A stretch of DNA of 64,000 nt from Nocardioides renjunii (GTDB lineage Bacteria; Actinomycetota; Actinomycetes; Propionibacteriales; Nocardioidaceae): positions 1,922,001 through 1,986,000 of the forward strand of contig NZ_CP141058.1 of assembly GCF_034661175.1 (NCBI RefSeq), written 5' to 3'. Every line of letters starts with the position of its first letter. The first letter of the stretch is position 1. The position numbers and the translations under genes are program-made. Under the pieces are notes generated by a model that searched no databases, was not told the origin of the DNA, and saw only the letters and a program-made list of their open reading frames with translations. Below, piece after piece: positions 17,256 through 25,100 of this stretch.

Positions 17256-17291
17256 ACGACGGCCCGCCGGGATCACCCGGCGGGCCGTCGT
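17256..17291 (+). terminator. rpsA hairpin terminator
   Basis: Perfect 16-bp stem (ACGACGGCCCGCCGGG with its complement) closed by an ATCA tetraloop, 30 bp after the rpsA stop. Confidence 0.85.
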
Positions 17292-17340
17292 CGTACGCCG
17301 GGTGGGCCGCGGACGTGGACGGGTCGGCTAGAACTGGCAC

Positions 17341-18183
17341 ATGACTGGACGTGGAACGTCGGCCCTGGTCCTCGGCGGCGGAGGCATCACCGGCATCGCG
17401 TGGGAGCTCGGGATCCTGCACGGGCTGGCGGAGGCGGGGGTCGACCTCACCGGTGCCGACGTCGTGGTCGGCACGTCGGCGGGCTCGGTCGTCGGCGCCC
17501 AGCTGGGCAGCGGCCTGTCGCTCCCCGGCCTCTACGCCTCACAGCTCGAACCGCCGGACGCCGAGCTCGGTGGGCGGCTCTCCCGGATCGCCGCACTCAA
17601 GCTGGCGCCGCCCTACGTCCTCCCCGGCAGCGGTCGCGACAAGCTCGCTCGGGTCGGCCGGGTCGCACGTGCCGCGCACAAGCCGGGCAGCGTCGACCGC
17701 GAGGGCGTGATCCGCTCGCGGCTGCCGGTCCACGACTGGCCGGACCGGGACCTCCGGATCACCGCCGTGGACACCGACAGCGGGGAGTTCACCGTCTTCA
17801 CCCGCGAGTCCGGCGTCGACCTCGTCGCGGCCGTCGCCGCGAGCTGTGCCGTGCCGACGGTGTGGCCGCCCGTCTCGATCGGCGGCCGCACCTACATGGA
17901 CGGCGGCATGCGCTCCACCGCCAACGTCGACGTCGTCACCGGTGCCGAGCGAGTGGTGGTGCTCGCCCCGCTGCCCAGGGCGTTCAGCAAGAACACGTCC
18001 ATCCGGGCGCAGATGGAGAAGGTGGCGCCCCGCGCGTGGTCGGTCATCACCCCCGATCCCGAGGCGCTCGCCGCCTTCGGCCGCAACCTGCTCGACCCGG
18101 CCAAGCGGGCTGCCGCGGCCGAGGCGGGCCTGCGCCAGTCAGGGGACCTCGTCGACCAGGTCCGCGGCGTCTGGGCCGCCTGA
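17341..18183 (+). CDS. patatin-like phospholipase family protein
   Basis: A 280-residue serine hydrolase with all patatin elements: the oxyanion loop LGGGGITGIAWELG, the nucleophile elbow GTSAGS and the catalytic Asp in YMDGGMRS, forming the Ser-Asp dyad. There is no signal peptide, so it should act in the cytoplasm or on the inner membrane face on lipid acyl esters. TAGAAC ends six bases before ATG 17341, suggesting leaderless transcription. It stands alone between two hairpin terminators, so it is monocistronic. The natural lipid is unknown. Confidence 0.9.
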   Translation: MTGRGTSALVLGGGGITGIAWELGILHGLAEAGVDLTGADVVVGTSAGSVVGAQLGSGLSLPGLYASQLEPPDAELGGRLSRIAALKLAPPYVLPGSGRDKLARVGRVARAAHKPGSVDREGVIRSRLPVHDWPDRDLRITAVDTDSGEFTVFTRESGVDLVAAVAASCAVPTVWPPVSIGGRTYMDGGMRSTANVDVVTGAERVVVLAPLPRAFSKNTSIRAQMEKVAPRAWSVITPDPEALAAFGRNLLDPAKRAAAAEAGLRQSGDLVDQVRGVWAA

Positions 18184-18206
18184 GCACCGAGCCACTGGAC
18201 GACGAG

Positions 18207-18234
18207 AGGCCCGCCGGGGATCTCCGGCGGGCCT
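18207..18234 (+). terminator. hairpin terminator after the patatin-like gene
   Basis: Perfect 11-bp arms AGGCCCGCCGG and CCGGCGGGCCT around a 6-base loop, 23 bp past the stop codon. Confidence 0.75.
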
Positions 18235-18272
18235 TCGGGGTCGTACGTCACGCAGGTGCGGACCACGCGTGG

Positions 18273-18431
18273 TCAGGAGCGGTGGACGAGGTGGCCGCGC
18301 TCCTCGATGAGGCCGAGCTCGTCGAACGGGTGGCTGGTGGACGAGGGGCCGGCGAACCGGTCGTGACGGGCATAGCTGACCAGCAGCGAGACGAGGGCGG
18401 CCAGGACCAGGAGGACGATGATCGTGTTCAT
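18273..18431 (-). CDS. 52-residue single-pass membrane peptide
   Basis: A short gene with strong support. ATG 18431 is preceded by GGAGG at about nine bases. The product starts MNTIIVLLVLAALVSLLVSY, a single hydrophobic helix, followed by a polar, Arg/His-containing tail ending in GHLVHRS. I know no family for it. It diverges from the GlxA-type regulator, and a half-site of the operator found between the two genes (TTACTGCCA on the minus strand) abuts its start codon, so it is probably the regulator's target. The helix-plus-tail design suggests a small membrane-associated modulator, but this is inference. Confidence 0.75.
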   Translation of the reverse strand: MNTIIVLLVLAALVSLLVSYARHDRFAGPSSTSHPFDELGLIEERGHLVHRS

Positions 18432-18516
18432 GGCAGTAATCCTCCGCTCATCCAGTTCCTGCCACCAGTGGCAGGAATGACAGAGTTGGTTGATTTACTG
18501 CCACGGGTGGTGCAGG
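18431..18516. promoter_or_regulatory. operator region between the membrane peptide and the GlxA-type regulator
   Basis: A perfect palindrome, TTCCTGCCAC-CA-GTGGCAGGAA, lies at 18456-18477. A degenerate second copy at 18495-18516 reads TTACTGCCAC-GG-GTGGTGCAGG. A lone half-site TTACTGCCA on the minus strand adjoins the peptide start at about 18431-18439. The three sites share the TGCCAC core and span the whole divergent intergenic region. Confidence 0.65.
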
Positions 18517-18525
18517 GTGGGCCGC

Positions 18526-19476
18526 ATGAAGAAGGTCGTCGCGGTGGTGCAGGACGGTGCTGAGCCGTTCGGGCTCGGGTCGATGTGCGAGGTGTGGGGC
18601 GAGCCCTACCACCCCGACGACGACAACCCGGTCTTCGACTTCCTCGTCGCCACCCCGCGTCCCGGACGCGTGCGGGGCGCCACGGGATACGACCTGCACG
18701 TCGACCACTCGCTGGAGGACGCGGCCGACGCGGACCTCCTCTGCCTGATCCCCAAGCGCGGCTACCTCGAGCCGTCCCCCGAGGTCGTCGAGCTGGTCCG
18801 GGCGGCCCACGGCCGCGGCGCCCAGGTCTTCGCCCACTGCACGGCCGCGTTCATGCTGGGGGAGGCCGGCCTGCTGGACGGGCGCCGCGCGACCACGCAC
18901 TGGCGCCACGTCGACGAGCTCGCCACGCGCTTCCCGGAGGCGACGATCGACGGCAACGTGCTCTACGTCCAGGACGGGTCCATCGTCACCGGCGCCGGCT
19001 CGGCGGCGGGTCTCGATGCCGCACTGCACGTGATGCGCCAGCACTTCGGCGCGAGGGTCGCTGCCACCACGGCCCGTCGCATGGTCGTACCTCCGCACCG
19101 CGACGGCGGGCAGGCGCAGTTCATCGCCCGCGCCGTCCCGGTGTGCGAGTCGGAGGCACTGGCGCCCCTGCTCGCCTGGATCAGCGAGCACCTCGGCGAG
19201 GAGCTCGACGTGGACACCCTGGCCCGACAGATGCACATGTCGGCCCGCACCTTCGCGCGGCGCTTCAAGGAGGAGACCGGGACGACCCCCTACAGCTGGA
19301 TCCTCGGCGAACGGGTCCGGGCCGCGCAGGAGCTGCTCGAGCAGACCGACCACTCGATCGACTGGGTGGCCGCCGAGGTCGGCTTCGGCAACGCCGCCAC
19401 GCTGCGCCACCACTTCGGTCGCTCGCGCGGCGTCAGCCCCCAGGAGTACCGGCGCACGTTTCGGACGCCCGCCTGA
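18526..19476 (+). CDS. GlxA family transcriptional regulator (DJ-1/PfpI + AraC HTH)
   Basis: A 316-residue two-domain regulator. Residues 1-175 are a DJ-1/PfpI-like amidotransferase fold, with the nucleophile-elbow region FAHCTAAFMLGEAGLLDG and the following RRATTHWRH typical of GlxA regulators. Residues 210-310 are an AraC-type double helix-turn-helix (ELDVDTLARQMHMSARTFARRF and the GFGNAATLRHHF helix). ATG 18526 was chosen over an upstream start because that one would lie inside the operator. Members sense small metabolites, often amines or nitriles. It diverges from the 52-residue peptide gene and probably represses itself. Confidence 0.9.
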   Translation: MKKVVAVVQDGAEPFGLGSMCEVWGEPYHPDDDNPVFDFLVATPRPGRVRGATGYDLHVDHSLEDAADADLLCLIPKRGYLEPSPEVVELVRAAHGRGAQVFAHCTAAFMLGEAGLLDGRRATTHWRHVDELATRFPEATIDGNVLYVQDGSIVTGAGSAAGLDAALHVMRQHFGARVAATTARRMVVPPHRDGGQAQFIARAVPVCESEALAPLLAWISEHLGEELDVDTLARQMHMSARTFARRFKEETGTTPYSWILGERVRAAQELLEQTDHSIDWVAAEVGFGNAATLRHHFGRSRGVSPQEYRRTFRTPA

Positions 19477-19507
19477 GACGACCCCGCCGCTCGGTAGCCT
19501 TGCCCGT

Positions 19508-20785
19508 GTGAACGCGACTGCGCTGGCCGACCTGTCCGCCGACGAGCTCACCGCCCTGCTCGAGGAGCAGCGTGCGGCCTACGAGCAGCTGAAGTCGCGG
19601 GGCCTCAAGCTCGACCTCACGCGTGGCAAGCCGTCGGCCCAGCAGCTCGACCTGGCCGACGAGCTCCTCCGCCTGCCCACCACCACGAAGGACTCCGCCG
19701 GCGTCGACGTACGCAACTACGGCGGCCTCGAGGGCCTCAAGGAGCTGCGCGAGATGTTCGCCGAGCTCCTGTGGGTCGAGCCCGAGCAGGTCGTGGCCGG
19801 CGGCAACTCGAGCCTGACGATGATGCGCGACTGCCTGGTCTGGCTGGTGCTCTTCGGCGGCGTCGACTCCGAGCGCCCGTGGGGCCAGGAGGAGAAGGTG
19901 CGCTTCGTGTGCCCGGTGCCCGGCTACGACCGCCACTTCACCCTCCTCGAGAGCCTCGGCATCGAGATGGTGACCGTCCCGATGCGCGAGGACGGCCCCG
20001 ACGTCGACGCGGTCGCCGCGCTCGTCGCAGACGACCCGACGTTCAAGGGGATGTGGGTCGTCCCGACGTACGCCAACCCGTCCGGCTCGATCGTCAGCCA
20101 GGACGTGGCCGCCCGGCTGGCCGCGATGCCGACCGCAGCACCGGACTTCAAGATCTTCTGGGACAACGCCTACGCGCTGCACCACCTGACCGAGGAGGAG
20201 GCGAAGAGCGCCGACATCCTCACCCTCGCCTCGGCGGCCGGGCACCCGCACCGTCCCCTCATGTTCGCCTCGACGTCCAAGATCACCTTCGCGGGCGCGG
20301 GGGTGGCCTTCCTGGCCGCCTCGACGGACAACGTCGCGTGGTACCTCGGACACCTCGGCAACGGGTCGATCGGACCCGACAAGGTCAACCACCTGCGCCA
20401 CGTCGAGTTCTTCGGCTCGCCGCAGGGGGTCCGCGACCACATGGTCAAGCACCGCGAGATCATCGCGCCCAAGTTCGCCGAGGTGGACCGCGTCCTCACC
20501 GAGCGGCTCGGGGGGCGCGGCGTGGCGACCTGGAACACGCCCGCCGGGGGCTACTTCGTGAACCTCGACGTCGTGCCCGGCACGGCCAGCCGGGTAGTCG
20601 CGCTGGCCAAGGAGGCCGGCATCGCGCTGACGCCGGCCGGCTCGTCGTTCCCCCACAAGCAGGACCCGGACGACACCAACATCCGGCTGGCGCCGACGAT
20701 GCCCCCGCTCGCCGAGGTCACCGAGGCGATGGAGGCGGTCGCGACCTGCGTCCTGCTGGCCGCCGCCGAGAAGGCGACCGCCTGA
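19508..20785 (+). CDS. aspT: aspartate aminotransferase, AspT (subgroup Ic) type
   Basis: A 425-residue PLP enzyme that interconverts aspartate/2-oxoglutarate and oxaloacetate/glutamate. It closely resembles Corynebacterium glutamicum AspT: LDLTRGKPS near the N-terminus, VRNYGGLEGL, CPVPGYDRHF, MWVVPTYANPSG, the PLP lysine in STSKITFAGAG, and the ending VATCVLLAAAE. These define the MocR-like subgroup Ic rather than classical AspC. GTG 19508 follows TAGCCT by seven bases. It ends 18 bp from the convergent ABC transporter gene. Confidence 0.9.
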   Translation: MNATALADLSADELTALLEEQRAAYEQLKSRGLKLDLTRGKPSAQQLDLADELLRLPTTTKDSAGVDVRNYGGLEGLKELREMFAELLWVEPEQVVAGGNSSLTMMRDCLVWLVLFGGVDSERPWGQEEKVRFVCPVPGYDRHFTLLESLGIEMVTVPMREDGPDVDAVAALVADDPTFKGMWVVPTYANPSGSIVSQDVAARLAAMPTAAPDFKIFWDNAYALHHLTEEEAKSADILTLASAAGHPHRPLMFASTSKITFAGAGVAFLAASTDNVAWYLGHLGNGSIGPDKVNHLRHVEFFGSPQGVRDHMVKHREIIAPKFAEVDRVLTERLGGRGVATWNTPAGGYFVNLDVVPGTASRVVALAKEAGIALTPAGSSFPHKQDPDDTNIRLAPTMPPLAEVTEAMEAVATCVLLAAAEKATA

Positions 20786-20803
20786 CTGCTGGGTGACCCG
20801 GCC

Positions 20804-22639
20804 TCAGGCGGCGACGCGCTCGGCGCCGAGACCGCCGCGGACGAGGTCGGTGTAGCGCCCGCCCCGCAGCAGCAGCTCCTCGTGCGGGCCGAGCTCGACC
20901 ACGCGTCCGCGGTGCAGGACGGCGATCTGGTCGGCGTTGCGGACCGTCGAGAGCCGGTGCGCGATCGTGATGGTGGTGCGGGTGCGGGCGACGTCCTCGA
21001 ACGCGGCGAGGATCGACCGCTCGGTCTCGTTGTCGAGTGCGCTGGTGGCCTCGTCGAGGACGAGCACCGCGGGGTCGCGCAGGAGGGTCCGCGCAATGGC
21101 GATCCGCTGCTGCTCGCCGCCCGAGAACCGGTGCCCGCGGGAGCCGACAAGGGTGTCGTAGCCCTCCGGCAGGGACACGACGAGGTCGTGGATGCGGGCC
21201 TCGCGGCACGCCTGCTCGATCTCGGCGTCGGTCGCGTCGGGGCGCGCGTGGCGCAGGTTGTCGCGCACGCTCGCGTGCATCAGGTAGGTCTCCTGGGTGA
21301 CCACCCCGACGAGGTCCGCGAGGTCGGCCTGGGCGAGGTCGCGCACCTCGACGCCGTCGATGGTGACGCGACCACTGGTTGCGTCGTGCAGGCGCGGGAC
21401 GAGTGCGGCGAGGGTGGACTTGCCGCTGCCGGTCTCGCCGACCAGGGCGAGCGTCGTGCCCGCCGGGACGCGCAGGTCGATGTCGGTGAGCACCGGCCGG
21501 TCCTCGTCGTACGAGAAGCCCACGTGCTCGAGGCGGACCTCGCCGCGCGCGTCGGCGCGGGGGAGTCGGGCGGGGCTGGCCGGCTCGGCGATCTCGACCG
21601 GGAGGTCGGCGTACTCGAAGATGCGGCTGAACAGGGCGAGCGAGGCGGTGATGTCGACACCGACGTTGAGCAGGCCCATGAGCGGGCGGAACAGGTTGCC
21701 CTGCAGGGCGATGAAGGCGACCAGCGTGCCGATCGTCATCCCGCCGGAGGTCGCGGGGAAGCCGGCGGCGAGGTAGATCGCCGCCGGGACGGCGGCGAAC
21801 ACGATGTTCATCGTCGCCATGCGCCAGCGACCGGCCAGGCGGGAGCGGATCTCCAGGCCGACGAGGTCGGCGGAGGTCTCCTCGAACCGCGCGGTCAGGC
21901 GGGGGGAGGCGCCCAGGGTCTTGGTGAGCAGGACGCCGCTGACCGACAGGCCCTCCTCGATCTGCACGTGCAGGTCGGCGAGGCGGCGCTGGCGCTCGGC
22001 GGTGACCCGGTGCCGCATCCGGGCGACCTGGCGGGTCAGCAGCACGGCGGGCGGGAGGACGACCAGGGAGATGAGGGCGAGTCGCCAGCTCAGGGCGACC
22101 ATGGCGACGGCGGTGCCGACCACCACGGTCAGGTTGGCGGCGATCGACGTCGCGGTCTGGGTCACGACGCCCTGCATGCTGCCGATGTCGTTGACCAGGC
22201 GCGACTGCACCTCGCCACCGCGGGTGCGGGTGAAGAAGCCGAGCGACTGGCGCTGGAGGTGGGCGAAGAGGTCGCTGCGCAGCCGGTGCATGACGCGCTG
22301 GCCGACGGCCGTGGAGAGCCACGTCTGGACGACGCCGATGACGGCGGTCGCGACCGCGACGCCGAGCATCGCCGCGATCAGGACCAGCAGGAGGCGTACG
22401 TCCTGGCGCGGCAGCGCCTCGTCGATGACGTGGCGCACGAGGAACGGCTGCGCGAGCCCGACGCCCGAGCTCACGACGATGAGGGCCACGACGACGGCCA
22501 GCGTGGCGCGGTGCGGGGCGAACAGCCGGGCGATCCGCCGCAGCGAGACCGGCGACTCCGACAGCTGGCGCAGGTCCGCGGGGTCGGGACGGCCGCGGCG
22601 CGAGCGGCCGGGGCCGCGAGTGGTGGAGTGGTCATCCAT
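20804..22639 (-). CDS. ABC exporter half-transporter (permease-ATPase fusion)
   Basis: A 611-residue exporter with a six-helix ABC_membrane domain (residues about 45-330) and a C-terminal nucleotide-binding domain. The NBD shows Walker A LVGETGSGKST, a variant signature FSGGEQQ, Walker B VLVLDEAT and the H-loop IAHRLSTV. A single-gene half transporter probably works as a homodimer exporting lipids or drugs. ATG 22639 has a GAGGAG site. It diverges from a MarR regulator; a SigR-type promoter and an interlaced palindrome lie in between, so expression probably responds to redox or electrophile stress and to the MarR protein. Confidence 0.92.
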   Translation of the reverse strand: MDDHSTTRGPGRSRRGRPDPADLRQLSESPVSLRRIARLFAPHRATLAVVVALIVVSSGVGLAQPFLVRHVIDEALPRQDVRLLLVLIAAMLGVAVATAVIGVVQTWLSTAVGQRVMHRLRSDLFAHLQRQSLGFFTRTRGGEVQSRLVNDIGSMQGVVTQTATSIAANLTVVVGTAVAMVALSWRLALISLVVLPPAVLLTRQVARMRHRVTAERQRRLADLHVQIEEGLSVSGVLLTKTLGASPRLTARFEETSADLVGLEIRSRLAGRWRMATMNIVFAAVPAAIYLAAGFPATSGGMTIGTLVAFIALQGNLFRPLMGLLNVGVDITASLALFSRIFEYADLPVEIAEPASPARLPRADARGEVRLEHVGFSYDEDRPVLTDIDLRVPAGTTLALVGETGSGKSTLAALVPRLHDATSGRVTIDGVEVRDLAQADLADLVGVVTQETYLMHASVRDNLRHARPDATDAEIEQACREARIHDLVVSLPEGYDTLVGSRGHRFSGGEQQRIAIARTLLRDPAVLVLDEATSALDNETERSILAAFEDVARTRTTITIAHRLSTVRNADQIAVLHRGRVVELGPHEELLLRGGRYTDLVRGGLGAERVAA

Positions 22640-22673
22640 GCGACCAGCTCCTCTCTGGAGGTGGGACAAGAGG

Positions 22674-22694
22674 TGAGGTAGCCTCACTATGAGG
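22674..22694. promoter_or_regulatory. interlaced palindrome, probable MarR operator
   Basis: Three alternating arms read TGAGG-TAG-CCTCA-CTA-TGAGG, so the middle arm can pair with either side. It coincides with the predicted start point of the ABC exporter transcript and lies 31 bp before the MarR start, a classic place for a MarR repressor. Some resemblance to DtxR/IdeR boxes is noted but weaker. Confidence 0.6.
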
Positions 22695-22698
22695 TGAC

Positions 22699-22725
22699 AA
22701 CCCTACCGATGGGGGAGATATTCCC
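22699..22725 (-). promoter_or_regulatory. SigR/SigH-type promoter of the ABC exporter gene
   Basis: On the minus strand GGGAAT (22725-22720), 18 bases, then GTTG. This is the consensus used by thiol-oxidative-stress ECF sigma factors of the SigR/SigH group. The start point would be near 22690, about 50 bases before ATG 22639. Confidence 0.65.
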
Positions 22726-23148
22726 GTGGACACCGCACACCCGGACACCGGCGACCTCGTCCTGGCGCTGGCGCGCCGGGTGCGACGGACGTACGCCGAG
22801 GCGCTGGCGCAGTGGCACGTCACGCCGTCGCAGTCGCGGGCCCTGCGCGTGCTCGAGCGGACGGACGGGATGCGCCCGTCGGCCCTGGCGGACGAGCTGC
22901 GCATCGCCCCGCGCTCCGCGACGGAGGTCGTGGACGCCCTGCAGCACCGCGGCTGGGTGCAGCGTGCCGCCGACCCCACCGACCGGCGGGCGACCACCGT
23001 GACCCTCACCGGGAGCGGTCGCGACCTGGTGGGCAGGATCGACGACGTGCGTCGCCAGGCGTCCGAGCAGGTCCTGGCCGTGCTGACGCCGGCGCAGCGT
23101 CGTACGCTCCACGAGATCCTGACCGTCGTCCTGGGGGAGGACCCGTGA
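22726..23148 (+). CDS. MarR family transcriptional regulator
   Basis: A 140-residue winged-helix regulator. The recognition helix region MRPSALADELRIAPRSATEVVDAL and the wing DPTDRRATTVTLT are characteristic. GTG 22726 is preceded by GGGGGAG. It diverges from the ABC exporter, and a palindrome sits in the intergenic region, so it most likely controls that exporter and itself. Its 3' end overlaps coaE by GTGA, which couples a regulatory gene to a housekeeping gene. The ligand is unknown. Confidence 0.92.
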   Translation: MDTAHPDTGDLVLALARRVRRTYAEALAQWHVTPSQSRALRVLERTDGMRPSALADELRIAPRSATEVVDALQHRGWVQRAADPTDRRATTVTLTGSGRDLVGRIDDVRRQASEQVLAVLTPAQRRTLHEILTVVLGEDP

Positions 23149-23741
23149 CCGTCCGCGTCGGCCTGACCGGAGGCATCGCCTCGGGCAAGAGCACCGTCTC
23201 GTCGATCCTCGCCGAGCTGGGCGCCGTGGTGATCGACGCCGACCTCATCGCCCGGGAGGTCGTCGCGCGGGGCACGCCGGGGCTCGCGGCGGTCGTCGAG
23301 GAGTTCGGCACCGGCCTGCTCACGGCCGACGGCGACCTCGACCGGCCGGCGATGGGCGCCCTCGTCTTCTCGGACGACGACGCACGCCGGCGCCTCGAGG
23401 CGATCATCCACCCGCTCGTCCACCGACGCAGCGCCGAGCTCGAGGCCGACGCCGACCCCGGTGCCGTGGTGGTCCACGACATCCCGCTGCTGGCCGAGGT
23501 CGGCCGCGCCGGCACCTTCGACGCCGTGGTCGTCGTCGACGCCCCCGCCGAGCTCCAGGTCTCCCGGATGGTGGAGCACCGCGGGTGGTCGCGCGAGGAG
23601 GCGGAGTCGAGGATCGCCGCCCAGGCCAGCCGTGAGGACAGGCTCGCGATCGCGACGCACGTGGTCGTCAACACCGGCTCGCTCGACGACCTGCGCCAGC
23701 AGGTCGAGGACGTCCACGCCGACCTCCTGGCCCGGGCGTGA
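23145..23741 (+). CDS. coaE: dephospho-CoA kinase
   Basis: A 198-residue P-loop kinase catalysing the last step of coenzyme A synthesis. It begins VGLTGGIASGKST (Walker A), continues with VIDADLIAREVV, the CoA-binding region, and has VVHDIPLLAE, where the family usually shows a D-x-PLLFE pattern. The length fits a stand-alone CoaE without the C-terminal GrpB-like extension seen in mycobacteria. GTG 23145 overlaps the MarR stop and has a GGGGGAGG site. Confidence 0.95.
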   Translation: MTVRVGLTGGIASGKSTVSSILAELGAVVIDADLIAREVVARGTPGLAAVVEEFGTGLLTADGDLDRPAMGALVFSDDDARRRLEAIIHPLVHRRSAELEADADPGAVVVHDIPLLAEVGRAGTFDAVVVVDAPAELQVSRMVEHRGWSREEAESRIAAQASREDRLAIATHVVVNTGSLDDLRQQVEDVHADLLARA

Positions 23742-23782
23742 CGTTTCCCGGATGTCGCGGTCGGGCCGGTAACCTCCCCGGC

Positions 23783-25096
23783 GTGCTCCCGCTCCGACCC
23801 CGCCTGGCCGTGATCGCAGCAGCAGCCCTGCTGGCGAGCGGCTGCGCGAGCCTCGACGCGGGTCCGGACGACGCCGCACCGGCCACCTCCTCGAGCCGCT
23901 CGGAGGACCGCGGGCCGACGTCCACGCCCACGGCGACGGAGACCCCCGTCGACCCCGACACCCCCACGTCGTGGGGCCCCACCGTCGGCGAGGTCGAGGA
24001 GGCGCGCGAGCTGGTCAGCACGTGGACGCCCGAGCAGCTCGCCGGCGGTGTCATCGTGGGTCGCTTCCACGGCACCGACCCGCAGGAGCCTGCACGGATG
24101 GTGCGCGAGCTGCACCTCGCGGGCGTGTCGGTGACGGGCGACAACGTGGTCGACGAGCTGCAGGTGCGCACGATGACCGCCGCGCTGGCCGCGGCGGCCG
24201 GGGCCGACGGCCGCGACTTCCCGCCGGTGGTGGGCGTCGACCAGGAGGGCGGCTACGTCTCGCACCTGCGCGGCGTCGCGACGGAGTTCCCCCACTTCCA
24301 GTCGGCCGGACTGGCGATCGAGGCGGACGCCCGCCAGGGCCGTCGGGTCACCCGCGCGGCCGCGCTGACCACCGGGCTCGAGCTGCGCGACCTCGGCTTC
24401 ACGTGGGTCTTCGCCCCCGTCGCCGACGTCACCGTCGGCGCGGCCGACCCGACGATCGGACCCCGCTCGCCGTCGCAGGACCCCCGGACGGCCGCCCAGG
24501 CCATCGGCGCGGCGATCAAGGGCTACGACGACGCCGGCATCGTCTCGACCGTCAAGCACTTCCCCGGCCACGGCACCGCCACGAGCGACAGCCACGACAC
24601 CCTGCCGGTGGTCGACTCTCCGCTGGCCGAGATCGAGGCGCACGACCTGCCCCCGTTCGAGTCGGCCATCCGGCAGGCCGCGCCAGCGGTGATGCTGAGC
24701 CACCTCGACCTCACGGCCGTCGCCCCCGGCGTCCCGGCGTCCATGGCCCCCGAGGTCTACTCCCTGCTGCGGGACGACATGGGGTTCGAGGGCGTGGCGA
24801 TCACCGACTCGATGGGCATGGGCGCCGTCGCCGGCCGTCCCAAGCCGGCGCTGCAGGCCCTCGTGGCCGGGGCCGACCTCCTCCTGATGCCAGTGGACAC
24901 CGCGGTCACCCACCAGGTCGTCGTCGACGGCATCGCGTCGGGCGAGGTGTCGCGCGAGCGCGTCGAGGAGGCCGCCGCGCGCGTCGTGGCGCTGCAGCGG
25001 TGGCAGGCCCGGGTGGCAGCACAGCGGCCCGTGCCTGCCGACGTGGTCGAACGGGCACGGGCCGCGAGTGCGGACCTGTTGTCCGCGGCGTACTGA
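23783..25096 (+). CDS. glycoside hydrolase family 3 lipoprotein (NagZ-like beta-N-acetylhexosaminidase)
   Basis: A 437-residue lipoprotein. The N-terminus is a lipoprotein signal with lipobox LLASGC, followed by a Ser/Thr/Pro linker. The GH3 barrel has VVGVDQEGGYVSHL, the NagZ-type signature KHFPGHGTATSDSH carrying the catalytic His loop, and the nucleophile Asp in AITDSMGM. It would hydrolyse terminal beta-N-acetylglucosamine from muropeptides outside the membrane, unlike the cytoplasmic E. coli NagZ. GTG 23783 lies seven bases after TAACCT, suggesting a leaderless message. It is convergent with the sigma factor gene, four bases apart. Confidence 0.93.
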   Translation: MLPLRPRLAVIAAAALLASGCASLDAGPDDAAPATSSSRSEDRGPTSTPTATETPVDPDTPTSWGPTVGEVEEARELVSTWTPEQLAGGVIVGRFHGTDPQEPARMVRELHLAGVSVTGDNVVDELQVRTMTAALAAAAGADGRDFPPVVGVDQEGGYVSHLRGVATEFPHFQSAGLAIEADARQGRRVTRAAALTTGLELRDLGFTWVFAPVADVTVGAADPTIGPRSPSQDPRTAAQAIGAAIKGYDDAGIVSTVKHFPGHGTATSDSHDTLPVVDSPLAEIEAHDLPPFESAIRQAAPAVMLSHLDLTAVAPGVPASMAPEVYSLLRDDMGFEGVAITDSMGMGAVAGRPKPALQALVAGADLLLMPVDTAVTHQVVVDGIASGEVSRERVEEAAARVVALQRWQARVAAQRPVPADVVERARAASADLLSAAY

Positions 25097-25100
25097 GTCC

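Noticed and set aside
15411..17276. A 621-codon minus-strand frame antisense to rpsA
   Set aside because: Composition is Leu/Asp/Val repeats produced by reading the complement of S1 codons; no motif or ribosome site.
22671..22700. Iron box (DtxR/IdeR site) upstream of the ABC exporter
   Set aside because: The core TAGCCTCAC resembles the consensus, but outer arms do not match, and the adjacent MarR gene explains the palindrome better.
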